A stretch of DNA of 64,000 nt from Mycoavidus sp. HKI. Its GTDB lineage: Bacteria; Pseudomonadota; Gammaproteobacteria; Burkholderiales; Burkholderiaceae. Position numbers and translations under genes: made by a program. Below the pieces are notes generated by a model. It did no database searches and was not told where the DNA came from. It worked only from the letters and a program-made list of their open reading frames with translations. The stretch is taken from NCBI RefSeq assembly GCF_020023735.2, contig NZ_CP076444.2, positions 945,501-1,009,500 of the forward strand, written 5' to 3'. Of this stretch, positions 36,541-51,500 are shown piece by piece. Within the stretch, counting starts at the first letter, position 1, and every line of letters starts with the position of its first letter.

Positions 36541-39500
36541 GCGGTTCAGCCGGTAGCGCAGACAACCGTTCAATCAATGCCGCAAACATCCGCGACTCCA
36601 GAGCCGCAGGCAAGCATAGTCCCAGCACGTGCGACACATGCAGCGAGTGATGGCCCAGGGCGGGAGTCCAGCCGCCAGGATCAAGCCATCGCAATCATTG
36701 GGTTGGCTTGCCGCCTGCCGGATGGAGCGAACAACCCAGCCCAGCTTTGGCAAGAATTGCTGGAGGCGCGTGATGTGGTGAGTGCGTTGCCCGCCCACCG
36801 GCAGTTGCTGTGGGGGAGCCAAGCAGAGCCATGTCGTTGGCAGGCAGGCTTCCTGGCCGAGGTAGAGTGCTTCGATGCGGGTTTCTTTCGTATTTCGCCG
36901 CGTGAAGCGAAATTATTGGATCCACAGCAACGTTTGTTGTTAGAGGTCGCTTGGGAAGCACTGGAATCTGCGGCGATCGCGCCAGCCATGCTGCGTGGGA
37001 CACGTAGTGGAGTCTTCGTAGGCATGATGGGCAGTGACTATGAATATGTGATTGCGCGCAATGGCAGCAAGGCGGACATCAACGCCCACTTTGCCACCGG
37101 TAATGCGTGTTCGGTGGCGGCAGGTCGGCTCTCGTATTTCTTTGATTGGCAGGGTCCGGCACTCAGTATTGATACCGCCTGCAGCTCATCGCTGGTAGCC
37201 GTGCACACGGCATGCCGTAGTCTGTTAGGTGGGGAGTGCACTCTGGCCTTGGCGGCTGGGGTCAATCTGTTACTCGATGACAAGCGGTTTCTGGCTTACG
37301 AACAGGCCGGCATGCTCTCCCCTCATGGGCGGTGCAGAACGTTCGATGCGTCAGCAGATGGGTATGTGCGAGGGGAAGGGTGTGCGGCGGTGGTTTTAAA
37401 GCGCTTATCAGATGCGCAGGCCGATGAGGACCCGATCATGGCAGTGATCCGGGGCAGCGCCATTAATCAGGATGGTAGCAGCAGTGGCTTAACTGCGCCG
37501 AACCAGTTAGCGCAACAGGCGGTGATTGAAGCCGCGCTAGCTCAGGCGGGATTAGCGCCGCACGAGATCGGTTACTTGGAGGCGCATGGTACGGGTACCA
37601 AACTAGGCGATCCGATCGAGGTCATGGCTGCTGCCCAAGTACTTGGGGCCGGGCGGTCAGCCGATCAGCCTCTTTTGATCGGCTCGCTCAAGAGTGTGAT
37701 GGGCCATCTAGAAGCGGCGGCGGGGATTGCCGGACTGATCAAAACCGTACTATCGATGCAGCATGGAGTGATTCCAGCACAGTTGCATTTTGAGACACCG
37801 AACCCGTATATTCCTTGGCAGCGCCTGCCGGTGCAGGTCGTCGCGAAAACTCAGGCCTGGCCAGTTGGGCTAAAGCGGGCGGGCATTAATTCATTCGGTT
37901 TTAGCGGTACTAATGCGCATGTCATCGTTGAGGAGTACGTTGAGCTTCAGAGAGCGCCGACCGAGGTGAGTGGGCCCGTGGTGGTGGTGCTATCGACCAA
38001 AAATGAAGAGCGGCTGCGGGACCAGGTGCAGCAGTTGTTGTCGTACTTGGAACACCATGCTGAGACAAATCTAACCGACCTAGCGTATACGCTACAAGTG
38101 GGGCGTGAGGCGTTGGGCGTTCGGTTAGCGCTTGTGGTGAGGTCCATCAATGAGCTAAAGGAACGGTTGTTGGGCTATGCGCAAGGCAAGGCGTCTCAGG
38201 AAAATATATACCAGGGTGAGCTCAAGCGCAGCCAGGAAACGCTGGCGATGTTTCAAGTCGGCGAAGATCAGCAAAAAATCATCGCAGCATGGCTTGCCAA
38301 AGGCGAACTTGATAAGTTGGCGCAGTTGTGGGCACAAGGGCTAGAGGTAGAGTGGGGACACGTATACGGTGCAGTAAAACCAAAGCGCATCAGCCTGCCA
38401 ACGTATCCCTTTGCCAAAGAACGATACTGGGTGCTGACGGCAGTACCGGATCCAGTGGTGGGCGACGAGCAGGTCGTGCCGGGGGCGGTGCAACTGGAGA
38501 GGACGCGCGCGGCGGCTAATAAGCCGGGAATTCGGCCCACTACAGAGGATGCGACGGGTAAGCCTAGTGGCATTTCATTGTGTACGCTTGGGACTGACCT
38601 GCGCAACGATGTGTCTGCGCCGGTAGAGAGCAATCAATACGTGCCAGCGATGAATCACAAAACAGGCAGAGACACAACTGATTCACCCGTGGAGCAAACA
38701 AGCAACAATTGCCCCGCGTCGCTAAAGACCCTGCAAGAAGAGCTGACCAAGACTCTCGCCGAAGTATTGTATTTGGAGTGCGCGGAGATTGATGCAGAGT
38801 ATCCGTTTGTCGAGCTTGGCTTGGATTCGATCACGGGTGTGGAATGGGCGCAGTTAATCAACCAATCTTTTGGTTTGTCGCTACCGGTGACACGCCTGTA
38901 TGACTATCCCACTATCCGGCGTTTGGCCGAGCACCTGTCGCCGATGGTCCTAAGCGTACCGGCTGAGCCATTGGCGAATCATGAAACATCGACTGACATA
39001 ATGGATTCGCCCGTGCTAGAAACGAGCAGCAGTTGCCCTGCATCGTTAAAAATTTTGCAAGAAGAACTGACCAAGAGTCTTGCCGAAGTACTGTACTTGG
39101 AGTGCACGGAGATTGATACAGAGTATCCGTTTGTCGAACTTGGCTTGGATTCGATCACTGGCGTGGAATGGGCGCAGTCAATTAACCAATCTTTTGGCCT
39201 GTCGTTACCGGTGACACGGCTGTATGACTATCCCACCATCCGGCGTTTGGCCGAGCATCTGTCGCCGATGGTCCTAAGTGCACAGAGTGCAGCAGTGGCA
39301 CATCACCCAATAGCAGGGAATGCAACAGATCGATCGACGCCGCTTAATCCTCTAGCGGGGCGCCGCTCAGGCAGTGCTAAAAACCCGTTACTTGGCGCCT
39401 CGATGCTGCCAGGCGAAACTCATATTCAACCAATACCGCAGCAGGAGGGCGTTGCCATCGTAGGGATGTCGGGAGCCTTTCCAAAATCAAAAAACCTAGA

Positions 39501-42500
39501 AGAGTTCTGGGATAACCTCGTGCAGGGTAGGGATTGTGTGTCGGAAGTTTCAGCGCAGCGGTGGTCGATTGAACAGTACTACGATCCGCGTCCGGCTACG
39601 CTGGGCCGAACGTATAGCAAGTGGATGGGGGCGTTGGAGGAGGCCGAGTGCTTCGATCCGTTGTTTTTCAATATTTCACCGGCTGAAGCACAATGGATGG
39701 ATCCTCAGCAACGTCTGTTTCTGGAGCATAGCTGGAACTGTATCGAAGCCGCGGGCATCAATCCGCAAACTTTGTCAGATAGCCGCTGTGGCGTGTATGT
39801 GGGTTGCAGCGCTAGCAGCTATGGTCGAGTGGGCGATGGCAGCGAGTTGACCGCCCAGGGACTGCTGGGAAGTGCGTCGTCGATCTTGTCGGCCCGGATC
39901 GCGTATTTTCTGAACCTGAAGGGCCCTTGCTTGGCGATTGACACCGCTTGTTCGTCGTCGTTGGTGGCCATTGCTGAAGCGTGCGACAGCTTAATCTTCA
40001 GACAAAACGACTTAGTTCTTGCGGGTGGCGTATGTGTGTTGGCAGGACCGGATATGCACATCATGACCAGCAGCGCAGGCATGTTATCGAAAGTCGGACG
40101 TTGCTTCACTTTCGATGCGCGGGCGGATGGTTTTGTGCCGGCAGAGGGGGTGGGTGTCTTACTGCTTAAGCGCTTAACGGATGCAGTGCGCGATCAAGAC
40201 CTGATCCACGGTGTACTGCGGGGTTGGGGGGTGAATCAGGACGGCCGCACGAATGGTATTACAGCGCCCAGTGTGAGCTCGCAGATAACCTTACAAAAAC
40301 AGGTCTACGAACGCTTTGGGATCAATCCAGAGACGATCTCCCTGGTCGAAGCTCATGGCACGGGTACGGCATTAGGGGATCCGATCGAGGTAGAAGCTTT
40401 AACGGAATCGTTCCGTTCATATACTGCGAAGCAGGACTACTGCGCTTTAGGATCGGTCAAAAGCAATCTTGGCCATCTGCTTGCTGCCGCTGGCGTTGCG
40501 GGCGTGATCAAAGTGTTGCTGGCGTTGCGCCATCGCGTGCTGCCGCCGACGATTAATTTCTCTACGCTCAACGAGCGTATCGCAGTGGCTGGCAGTCCTT
40601 TTTACATCAACACTAATTTGAAGCCGTGGACGGTGGCGGGAGATCAACGGCGGCGCGCAGCGGTGAGTTCATTTGGCTTTAGCGGCACGAATGCCCATCT
40701 GGTGCTCGAAGACTATCCATCGTCGGTAGACATGCGCTGGGCGGAGAATCCTCAGCAGGTCTTAATCGTGTTGTCGGCAAAGACAGCGGAGCGGCTGCAA
40801 GCGTACGCCGCAAAAATGAAGATGTGGGCCGATGGGGAAACGGAGCTTGATCTTGCTGCTCTGGCTTACACCCTACAGACAGGGCGCGAGGCGATGGTTC
40901 ATCGGCTGGCGTTGGTGGTGGAATCGCGCGCGCAGATGCTGGATGCGCTCGACAAATTTACCCGTGGTCAGGCGACGCCTGGATTGTTCACGGGGCAAGT
41001 GAAAAAGAGCGCCGAGCACGCGGCGCTCTTTGAAGATGATGAGGACGCCGACGTTCTTTTACGGGCATGGATACGAGCCAAGAAGTTGCGCAAGCTAGCG
41101 CAGTTGTGGGTGCAGGGACTGGCCGTGGAGTGGGGACAGTTATATGGTCAAACCAAGCCGCGGCGGATGAGCCTTCCGACCTATCCGTTTGCGAAGGAGC
41201 GGTACTGGGGGCAGACACGGGTGGTGTCAAATGGGTTAGAACGCCAATTACATCCGTTGCTGCACCGGAATACGTCAGATTTGAGCCAACAGCGTTTTAG
41301 TACGACGCTGACCGGCAAGGAATTTTTCCTGCACGACCACGTGGTGCAAGGTCAGCGTATTGTGCCTGGAGCTGCCCAATTGGAGTGGGCGCGCGCGGCG
41401 GTGGCGTTGGCGAGTCATGGCGAGGTAGGACAGACCGTGATGTTGCAGGAGGTGATGTGGCTACGCCCATTGGTGGTAGCCCAGCCACGGGAAGTCCATA
41501 TCGGTTTAGAGAGCCAGGAAGACGGCCGGATTGGCTTTGAAATCTACAGCGATAGTGGGGATGAAGCCGTTGTGTATAGCCGGGGGTGGGCGCAATGGGT
41601 GGCGGTAGGTGAAGTACCGCAGGTGGATCTAGAGGAAGTGCGGGCAAACTGTGAGCGGACCGTGGCGGGGGAGGTGTGTTATGCACAGTTTGCGCAACAG
41701 GGGTTAGATTTTGGTCCGAGCTTCCAGGTTTTAAAAGAATTGTGGCTAGGCGATCAGGTTGCGGTAGGCGCCTTGCGCTTGACAGCAGATGCGCCAGCCG
41801 GTTATGTCTGGGCGCCAAATGTGTTGGATGGGGCGCTGCAGGCAAGCGTGGGGCTGGCGCAAAATAAGACTGATGCACCCTTGACGCTACCCTTCGCGGT
41901 AGCACAGGTGAGGCAATGGGGGGAGTTGCCGATGCCGGCGTGGGCAGTGGTACGGCCAGGAGTAGGCGACAGTGCGGCTGTGCGCAAGCTCGATATTGAC
42001 ATCGTTGATGCCAATGGGCGGGTAGCGCTACGTTTAAGTGGTTTCAGTACACGACCTATGCATGGCGCGATTCCTGTGCATGAGGCCATTAAGCAAGAGG
42101 TCGCAGCGCCTCAGACGGTCCTGTTAGCGCCGCAGTGGACGGCGCAAGCCCCTGTACAACAGGCGGTCGCACCGATCTATGAGAGGCACGGGATCTTATT
42201 GTGTGAAGTGGGCCAAGATCAGCCAGAGAGGATTGCTGAGCTTACTGCTGCGCTGCCTGCAGCACAGTGCGTGGGGTTAACCGGAAGCGGTACACTGGCG
42301 CAGCGCTATACGGCGTATGCGATGCAATTGTTGGCATGGCTACAGAAAGAGGGGGCAGCCCATCCGGATAAGGCGCTGTTGCTACAACTGGTTGTCCCCA
42401 GCGAAGGTGAAGGCTTGGTGCTGCAGGGGCTAGGTGGATTACTGCGGAGTGCGCAGCAAGAGTACCGGTTGTTGGTGTGCCAGGTGGTAGCGGTGGAGGC

Positions 42501-45500
42501 GGGGGCGTCGATGCCGGTCTTGGCGCAACGATTGCGAGCCGAGGCGGCATCCCCTTCTGCAATGGTGCGGTATGTTAATGGGCAACGAGAGATCTGGGAC
42601 TTTGCACCATTGGACAACGAAGAGGTGACGCTACCCTGGCGTGACCAGGGTGTCTACTTAATCACCGGCGGCTTGGGTGGGCTGGGGCAAGTGTTCGCGC
42701 GGGCGATAGCGCAGCAGGTCCGCCATCCAGTGTTAGTGTTGACTGGGCGTGGCGCGTTAAAGCTGGCGCAGGAGCGTGTGCTGGAGGAATTACAGACGAT
42801 GGGCGCGCGGGTTGCATATCGCGCCGTGGATGTGAGTGACGCCGTAGCTGTGGCCGCTTTAGTGGCAGAAATTACGGCGCAGTACGGGCAATTGAACGGC
42901 GTGATCCATAGCGCTGGGATATTGCACGACGGTTTGCTGGCACAGAAGACCAGCGCGACCCTACAGCAGGTGCTGGCGCCGAAGGTGATGGGCTTGATAG
43001 CGTTGGATCAGGCGACGCGAGAGGTGGCGTTGGACTGGTTGGTACTGTGCTCGTCAGTAGCGAGTGTGTGGGGCAACGTGGGGCAGACCGATTATGCGGC
43101 GGCGAATGGCTTCTTGGACAGCTATGCGCAGTACCGAACAAGCCTAGTGGCGCAGGGAAAGTGCCAAGGTCGCACCGTATCGGTGAGTTGGCCGTTGTGG
43201 GCCGAAGGCGGTATGCAGCTAGATCCGGCGGCCCAAGAGCGGCTGCGACGGGACACTGGGCTGGAAGCGATGCCGAGTGCTGCGGGCGTCACTGCGCTGT
43301 GTCAAGCGCTGGCACAGAGTGCCGCGCACGTGGTGGTGAGCTATGGTGCCGTGGCCCGCGTGCTGCATCAGTTGCAAGTGGCTTGCCAAGCGCGGCGACT
43401 GCCAACGGTGACGGGAAGTGCGGATAACCCAGTTGCAGTTGAGGAATTGCAGTCACAAATAGAGCATGGGTTGACAGGATTAATCTCGGCGCAACTCAAA
43501 ATTGCGCGCGAAGAGTTGGAGCGCGATGCCGCGCTGAGCGAATTTGGCTTTGATTCGATCGCGCTGACGGAGTTCGGCAACGTATTGCACCAGAAATACG
43601 GTTTGGCCCTGAGTCCAACGATATTCTTCGAGTATGCGACGATTGCAGCGCTGGCGGGCTATCTGGCGCGGGAACACCAAGCGGTGCTGGCACCGGTGTT
43701 TACCGCAACAGTGGCGACGCCAATCCGTCCGCATGGCAGCGCTCTGTCTCAGCCGTTTGCATCCACCCGTAGGCATCGGCGAGGACGCCTTGCAGCGGCA
43801 CCGCTCAGGAGTGAGGCGAGTGAGTACGGGCCGAGCCGGGTCGAGCCGATCGCGGTGATCGGTATGAGCGGATGTTTCCCGCAAGCTGAGGATATCGATG
43901 CCTTGTGGGCTAACCTACTGGCCGAGCGGAACAGCATCGGGTCATTGCCAGCCAACCGCTGGGGCCGTGGGTCAGCGCCGGCGATTTGCCATGCCGGTGT
44001 GATCGAAAATATAGACCAATTTGATCCGCTCTTTTTTGGTATTTCGCCGCGCGAAGCGCAAGCGATGGATCCACAGCAGCGACTGCTGATGCTGTCTGTG
44101 TACCGCGTGATTGAGGATGCCGGCTATTCAGTGCAGAGCCTGTCGGGCAGCGCTACGGCACTGCTGGTCGGGGCTGCCGCCGGTAGCGGTTATGGCAATT
44201 TGCTGGCGCACGCGGGCGAGACGGTGGCCGGCTATAGCGCGGTGGGACTGGTAGGATCAATGGGACCCAACCGGATGAGTTATTGGTTGAACTGGCATGG
44301 GCCGAGTGAACCGATCGAGACGGCTTGCTCAAGTTCGCTGGTCGCGGTGCATCGAGCGCTAGAACTACTACGCAGCGGGCAGTGCGCGCAGGCGGTGGTA
44401 GGCGGGGTGAATACCCTGTTGTCAATGGACATGCACGAGAGTTTTACCCAGGCGGGCATGTTGAGCCCGGATGGACGCTGCAAGACTTTCTCCGCGCAGG
44501 CTGATGGCTATGTGCGCGGGGAGGGGGTGGGCATGCTGTTTCTCAAACCGCTGTCGGCGGCCGAGCGCGATGGAGACCATATTTATGGTTTGCTGAAGGG
44601 CAGTGCCACGAACCATGGTGGGCGGGCCAATTCATTGACGTCGCCAAACCCACGAGCCCAGGCGGATCTGATCAAAGCCGCACTGCAACAAGCCGGGGTA
44701 GAACCTGGCACCATCAGCTATATTGAGGCGCATGGCACGGGTACCGCGTTAGGGGATCCGATCGAAGTGCAAGGGCTTAAGAGCGCCTTTGCAGAGCTGT
44801 CCTCAGAGCAACCCGAGCAGCGTTGCGGCTTAGGTTCGGTGAAGAGCAATATTGGGCACCTGGAACTGGCTTCGGGGATGGCGGGCCTGATTAAGGTTCT
44901 ACTGCAGCTACAACACCGGACCTTAGTCAAAAGCTTGCATTGCGAAGAGCTGAATCCGTTGCTTGCGTTGGACGGCAGTCCGTTTTATGTGGTGCAGCAA
45001 ACGCAAGCCTGGGAAGCCTTACGGGATCGGCAGGGACAGGAATTATCGCGGCGCGCCGGGGTCAGTTCGTTTGGCTTTGGTGGGGTCAATGCGCATGTCA
45101 TCGTTGAGGAGTATGTGGCGCCACACAGGCCAGCGATGGTATTCAGTGGACCTGTGGTGGTGGTCCTATCGGCCAGAAACGAGGCGCAGCTAAGGCAGCA
45201 GGCGCAGCAGTTGCTGGCGTACCTGGAGCGCCAGGCTGAGGTGAATCTGGCCGACTTGGCGTATACGCTGCAGGTGGGGCGCGAGGCGCTGGGGGTCAGA
45301 GTGGCATGGGTGGTCAGCACGGTCGAAGTACTCAAAGAGCGGTTGTTACGTCATGCGCAAGGTAAGCCGACTGGCGCGGACACCTATCAAGGCGAGCTCA
45401 AGCACGAGCAGGGCATCTTGTCGGTGTTCCGGGTTGATGAGGAGTTGCAAGAAGCCATGGGTAAGTGGCTGGCCCGCCGCAAAATAGGTAAGCTGGCAGA

Positions 45501-48500
45501 GCTGTGGGTGCAGGGGCTGGTGGTGGCGTGGGAGCAGTTATACGGTCAAACAAAACCAAAGCGGATCAGTCTCCCAACCTATCCATTTGCTAAGGAGCGG
45601 TACTGGGCGCCGACGACGGCGCAGGATCAGGTGGTGCGAGGTGAGCCGGTCGTATCGGCGGGAGTGCAGTTGGCGGATAGGCCCGGAATTCTGCTTAGTG
45701 CAGAGAGTGTGACGGATAAGCCAAGCGGCATCGCGTTGCAAACGCTTGAGGTTGAGCTGCTCAACCAGGTGCTGTCCCCGCTTAGCAGCGCTCAGTGCAC
45801 ACGAGTAGCGAATGATGGCACAGCCGATGAGATAACACCTTTACCGGTGGCGGCTAGAGGATTAAGCGGTGTCAGCAGTAGTCGCTGCGCATCGCCACAA
45901 ATCTTGGCGGCAGAACTGACCAGGAGTCTCGCTGAAGTATTGTATCTGGAGCACGCCGACATCGATGCAGATCATCCGTTTGCTGAACTTGGACTGGATT
46001 CGATCACCGGCGTGGAATGGGTCCAAGCGATCAATAAATCTTTTGGCCTATCATTGCCGGTGACACGCCTGTATGACTATCCTACCATCCAGTGCCTAGC
46101 GGAGCATCTGTCGTCGCTGGGCCTGAGCGTGCAGAGTGCGCCAGTGCATCAGCCAACAGTTGGCGATACAACAGATCGATCGACGCCTTTTAATCCTCTA
46201 GCGGAGAGCAACTCGGACAACGCTAAAAACCCGTTACTTGGAACATCGATACTGCCAGGCGAATCGCACGATGAGGTTCCAACTCAAACAGCGAGCGTGC
46301 TGGTGGCACCAGAGCACCATCATACCGTTGGTGCGGCCGTTGTTCAGCCAATACCGCAGCAAGAGGGTGTTGCCATCGTAGGAATGTCGGGAGCCTTTCC
46401 AAAATCAAAAAACCTAGAAGAATTTTGGGATAACCTCGTGCAGGGTAGGGATTGCGTGTCGGAAGTGCCTGCGCAGCGCTGGCCGATCGAGGAGTACTAT
46501 GATCCGCGCCCGGCTATCCCAGGTCGGACGTACAGCAAATGGATGGGGGTCTTGGAGGAAGCAGAGTGCTTCGATCCGTTATTTTTTAACATTTCACCGG
46601 CCGAAGCACAGTGGATGGATCCTCAGCAACGCCTGTTTTTGGAACATAGCTGGAATTGTATCGAGGCCGCAGGCATCAATCCCCAAACTTTGTCAAATAG
46701 CCGCTGTGGTGTGTATGTGGGTTGTGGCGCTAGCGATTATGGTCGAGTGGGTGATGGCAGTGAACTTACCGCCCAGGGCTTGCTGGGGAGTGCGTCGTCG
46801 ATTTTGTCGGCCCGAATCGCCTATTTTCTGAATTTGAAGGGTCCTTGCCTGGCGATTGACACCGCTTGTTCATCGTCGTTGGTGGCCATCGCTGAGGCAT
46901 GCGACAGCTTAATGCTCAGACAAAGTGACTTAGTTCTCGCCGGCGGTGTATGTGTATTGGCGGGGCCGGATATGCACATCATGACCAGCAGCGCAGGCAT
47001 GCTATCCAAAGTCGGACGCTGTTTCACTTTCGATGCGCGGGCGGATGGTTTTGTGCCAGGAGAAGGGGTTGGTGTCCTGCTGCTGAAGCGTTTAACGGAT
47101 GCGGTGCGCGATCAAGATCTAATCCACGGTGTGTTGCGAGGTTGGGGGGTGAATCAGGACGGCCGCACGAATGGTATTACGGCGCCCAGCGTGAGTTCGC
47201 AGATAACCTTACAAAAGCAGGTCTATGAACGCTTTGGGATCAACCCGGAGACGATCTCTCTGATAGAAGCTCATGGTACGGGTACTGCATTAGGGGACCC
47301 GATCGAGGTGGAGGCTTTAACGGAGTCGTTCCGTCCATATACCGCGAAGCAGGGCTACTGCGCTTTAGGATCGGTCAAAAGCAATATTGGCCATCTGCTA
47401 ACCGCCGCCGGTGTTTCGGGCGTGATCAAAGTGTTGCTGGCGTTGCGCCATCGTATGCTGCCGCCGACGATCAATTTCTCCACGCTCAACGAGCGTATCG
47501 CAGTAGATGGCAGCCCTTTCTACATCAATACTGCCTCGACGCCGTGGCCGGCGGATGAGGGGCAACGGCGGCGCGCAGCGGTGAGTTCATTTGGTTTTAG
47601 CGGCACGAATGCCCATCTGGTGCTCGAAGACTATCCATCGTCGGTAGACATGCGCTGGGCGGAGAATCCTCAGCAGGTCTTAATCGTGTTGTCGGCAAAG
47701 ACCGCGGAACGGCTGCAAGCGTACGCCGCAAAAATGAAGGCGTGGGCCGAAGGGGAAACAGAGCTTGATCTTGCCGCTCTAGCTTATACCCTGCAGACTG
47801 GACGTGAGGCGATGATTCACCGGCTAGCGTTGGTGACGGAATCGCGGGCGCAGATGTTAGATGCACTCGACAAATTCACTCGTGGTCAATCGGCGCCTGG
47901 ACTTTTCACAGGGCAGGTCAAAAAAAGTGCCGAGCACGCGGCACTCTTTGAGGATGATGAGGATGACAAGGCGCTGTTGCAGACGTGGATGCGTGCCAAG
48001 AAGTTGCGTAAGTTAGCCCAACTGTGGGTGCAGGGACAGAGTTTTGATTGGACCAATTTGTACCCGCAGAGCAAGCCGGTTCGTCTGAGCCTGCCAACCT
48101 ATCCTTTCGCCAAAGAGCGGTACTGGGTGCCGGCGATGAGGGCGCAAAGGGGGGTAGAACATCAGTTGCATCCACTGGTGCACCGTAACACGTCGGGTTT
48201 TGGTGAGCAGCGCTTTAGTACGACGCTCACGGGTGAAGAATTCTTCCTCCGCGATCACGTGGTACGAGGTGAGCGGCTCGTGCCTGGGGCAGCACAACTG
48301 GAGTGGGCGCGTGCGGCGGTGGCATTGACCAATGGCGGTGAGAGCACGGCGGGGCTATCGGTTCTCTTGCAGGAGGTGACCTGGCTGCGCCCGCTCGTGG
48401 TCACCCAGCCGCAGGAAGTGCATATTGGACTGGAGAGGCAGGAAGATGGCTGTATCGGCTTTGAGATCTACAGCGGTAGCGGGGACGGTGCGGTCGTGTA

Positions 48501-51500
48501 TAGCCAGGGTTGGGCTCGACTAGCCGAAATGGGCGAAGCGCCGCAGGTGGATCTGGAGGCCGTGCTAGCACAATGTGAGCAGACCTTGACGGGCGAGGCC
48601 TGTTATCTGCGGTTCGCCCAATTAGGGTTAGGTTACGGTCCGAGCTTCCAGGTTCTGCACGAATTGCGGGTCGGCCATCACCTCGCGGTGGGTACTTTAC
48701 GTTTGGCCGCAGAGATGCCAGTCAGCTATGCGTGGCTGCCGAATCTGTTAGATGGGGCGCTGCAGGCAAGTGTGGGGCTGACGCTAGACAAGACCGATGG
48801 ATCCTTGGCGTTGCCATTCGCCGTGGCGCGGGTGCAGCAATGGGGGGAACTGATCACGCCGGCGTGGGCGGTGGTGCAGCCAGGAACAGGCGACAGCGCG
48901 GCAAGCCGCAAGTTCGATGTTGACATCGTCGATGCGCATGGACGGGTGGCATTACGTTTAAGTGGTTTCAGTGCACGCACTTTGCATGAGGCAGCTGAGC
49001 ATATAGTGACTGTACCTCAGACTGTTCTGCGGGCGCCGCACTGGGTCGCACAAACCATCGCGCAACCAGTAGTAGCAGTGCCGGCCTATGGGGTGCAAGG
49101 AATTTTATTGTGTGAGGTAGGCAAAGAGGATCCAAAGCGAATCGCTGAACTTGCTGCTGCGCTGCCTACAGCGCAGTGCGTGGGGTTAACCGGAAACGGC
49201 GCACTGGCGCAGCGCTATACAGGCTACACGACGCAACTGCTCGAATGGGTGCAGAAAGAGGTTGCAGCCCATCCGGGCCAGGCGTTGTTATTGCAACTGG
49301 TCGTCCCCAACGAAGGCGAAGGCGCAGTGCTGCAGGGGCTAGGTGGATTACTGCGGAGTGCGCAGCAAGAATGCCGGTTGTTGGCGTGCCAGGTGGTGGC
49401 GGTGGAGGCTGGCATATCGATGCCAATATTGGCGCAACGATTGCGAGCCGAGGCGGCATCCCCCTCGCCAATGGTGCGGTATGTTAATGGGCAACGAGAG
49501 GTCTGGGACTTTGCGCCATTGGATAACGAAGAGACGACGCTACCCTGGCGTGACCAGGGTGTCTACTTAATCACAGGTGGCTTGGGTGGGCTGGGGCAAG
49601 TGTTTGCGCGGGCGATAGCGCAGCAGGTCCGCCATCCGGTGCTGGTGCTGACCGGGCGTGGCGCGTTAAAGCCGGCGCAAGAGCCTGTCCTGCAGGCGCT
49701 GCGGACGATGGGCGCGCGCGTTGCATATCGCGCCGCGGATGTAAGCGATGCCGCGGCTGTGGAGGCCTTAGTGCTAGAAATCGTGGCGCAGTACGGGCAA
49801 TTGAACGGCGTGATCCATAGTGCTGGGGTATTGCACGACGGTTTGCTGGCACAGAAAACCAGCGCGACCCTACAGCAGGTGCTCGCGCCAAAAGTGATGG
49901 GCTTGATAGCGTTGGATGAGGCGACGCGAGAGGTGGCGCTGGACTGGCTGATGCTGTGCTCGTCGGCGGCTAGCGTGTGGGGTAATCTGGGACAAACCGA
50001 TTACGCCGCGGCGAATGGCTTCTTGGACAGCTATGCGCAGTACCGAACAAGCCTAGTGGCGCAGGGAAAGCGCCAAGGTCGCACCGTATCGGTGAGTTGG
50101 CCGCTATGGGCCGAGGGCGGTATGCAGCTAGATCCGGCGACCCAAGAGCGGCTGCGGCGGGACACTGGGCTGGAAGCGATGCCGAGCGCTGCGGGCGTCA
50201 CGGCGCTGTGTCAAGCGCTGGCACAGAGTGCCGCGCACGTGGTGGTGGGCTATGGTGTCGTGGCCCGCGTGCTGCATTACCTGCAAGTGGCTTGCCAAGC
50301 GCGGCTACTATCGCCGGTGACGACTGGGGAGCTGGCTGCTGATGGCCCAGCCGCAGTTGACGAATTGCAGTCGCAAATAGAGCATGGGTTGACAGGATTG
50401 ATCTCGGCGCAACTCAAAATTGCGCGTGAGGAACTGGAGCGCGATACATCGCTGAGTGAATTTGGGTTTGATTCGATCACGCTAACGGAGTTCGGCAACG
50501 CATTGCACCAGAAGTACGGCTTAACCCTGAGTCCCACGATATTTTTCGAGTATTCGACGATTGCAGCGCTGGCGGGCTATCTGGCGCGGGAACACCAAGC
50601 GCTGCTGGCGCCGGCGTTTGCGGCAACGGTGACGATGCCAATCAGTCCAGAGAGCGGCGCTCTTTCTGCAACGCTCGCTCCTGCTCCTCGGCGCCGGCGG
50701 GGATACGTTGCAATGGCAACGCTGAAGGACGATGTGCATAGGAGCGAGACGATTAAGGCCGAGCCAATCGCGGTGATCGGCATGAGTGGTTGTTTCCCGC
50801 AAGCTGAGAATATCGATGCTTTTTGGGCCAACCTACTGGCAGAGCGGGACAGCATCGGGTCATTGCCAGCCAACCGCGGGCACCGTGGGTCAGCGCCGGC
50901 GATTTGCCATGCCGGCATGATCGAAAGCATAGACGAATTTGATCCGCTCTTTTTTGGTATTTCGCCGCGCGAAGCGCAAGCGATGGATCCGCAGCAGCGA
51001 CTGCTGATGCTGTCTGTGTACCGAGTGATTGAGGATGCCGGCTACTCGGTACAAAGCTTGTCGGGCAGCGCTACGGCACTGCTGGTGGGGACGGCTGGGA
51101 CCGGTTATGGGCAGTTGCTAGCGCAGGCGGGTGAGACAGTCGCAGGATACAGTGCGGCGGGAGTCGTGGGCTCGATGGGTCCGAACCGGATGAGCTATTG
51201 GTTAAATTGGCATGGGCCGAGTGAACCGGTCGAGACGGCGTGCTCGAGTTCGCTGGTCGCGGTGCACCGGGCACTGGAACTATTGCGCAGCGGCCAGTGT
51301 GTGCAAGCGGTGGTGGGCGGGGTCAACACGCTGCTGTCGCTGGAGACGCACGAGAGTTTTAACCAGGCAGGCATGCTCAGCCCGGATGGGCGCTGCAAGA
51401 CTTTTTCCGCGCAGGCCAATGGCTATGTGCGCGGGGAGGGGGTGGGTATGCTGTTCCTCAAACCGCTGTCGGCGGCTGAACGAGATGGGGACCATATCTA

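Larger units (their letters stand above)
36679..39279 (+). other. PKS module 1: KS - docking - ACP - ACP
   Basis: KS1 has Cys1018 (DTACSSS), His1153 (EAHGTGT) and His1193 (MGHLEAAAG), so it is active. No KR or DH. Two near-identical ACPs carry Ser1567 and Ser1675, each in GLDSITGVEW: Trp six residues after Ser is the beta-branching flag. Confidence 0.85.

Noticed and set aside
41297..41905. A 202-residue open frame antisense to the PKS
   Set aside because: Low-complexity Pro/Ala/Arg/His composition, antisense to a conserved DH domain; typical shadow frame. The same holds for other antisense frames across 34-55 kb.
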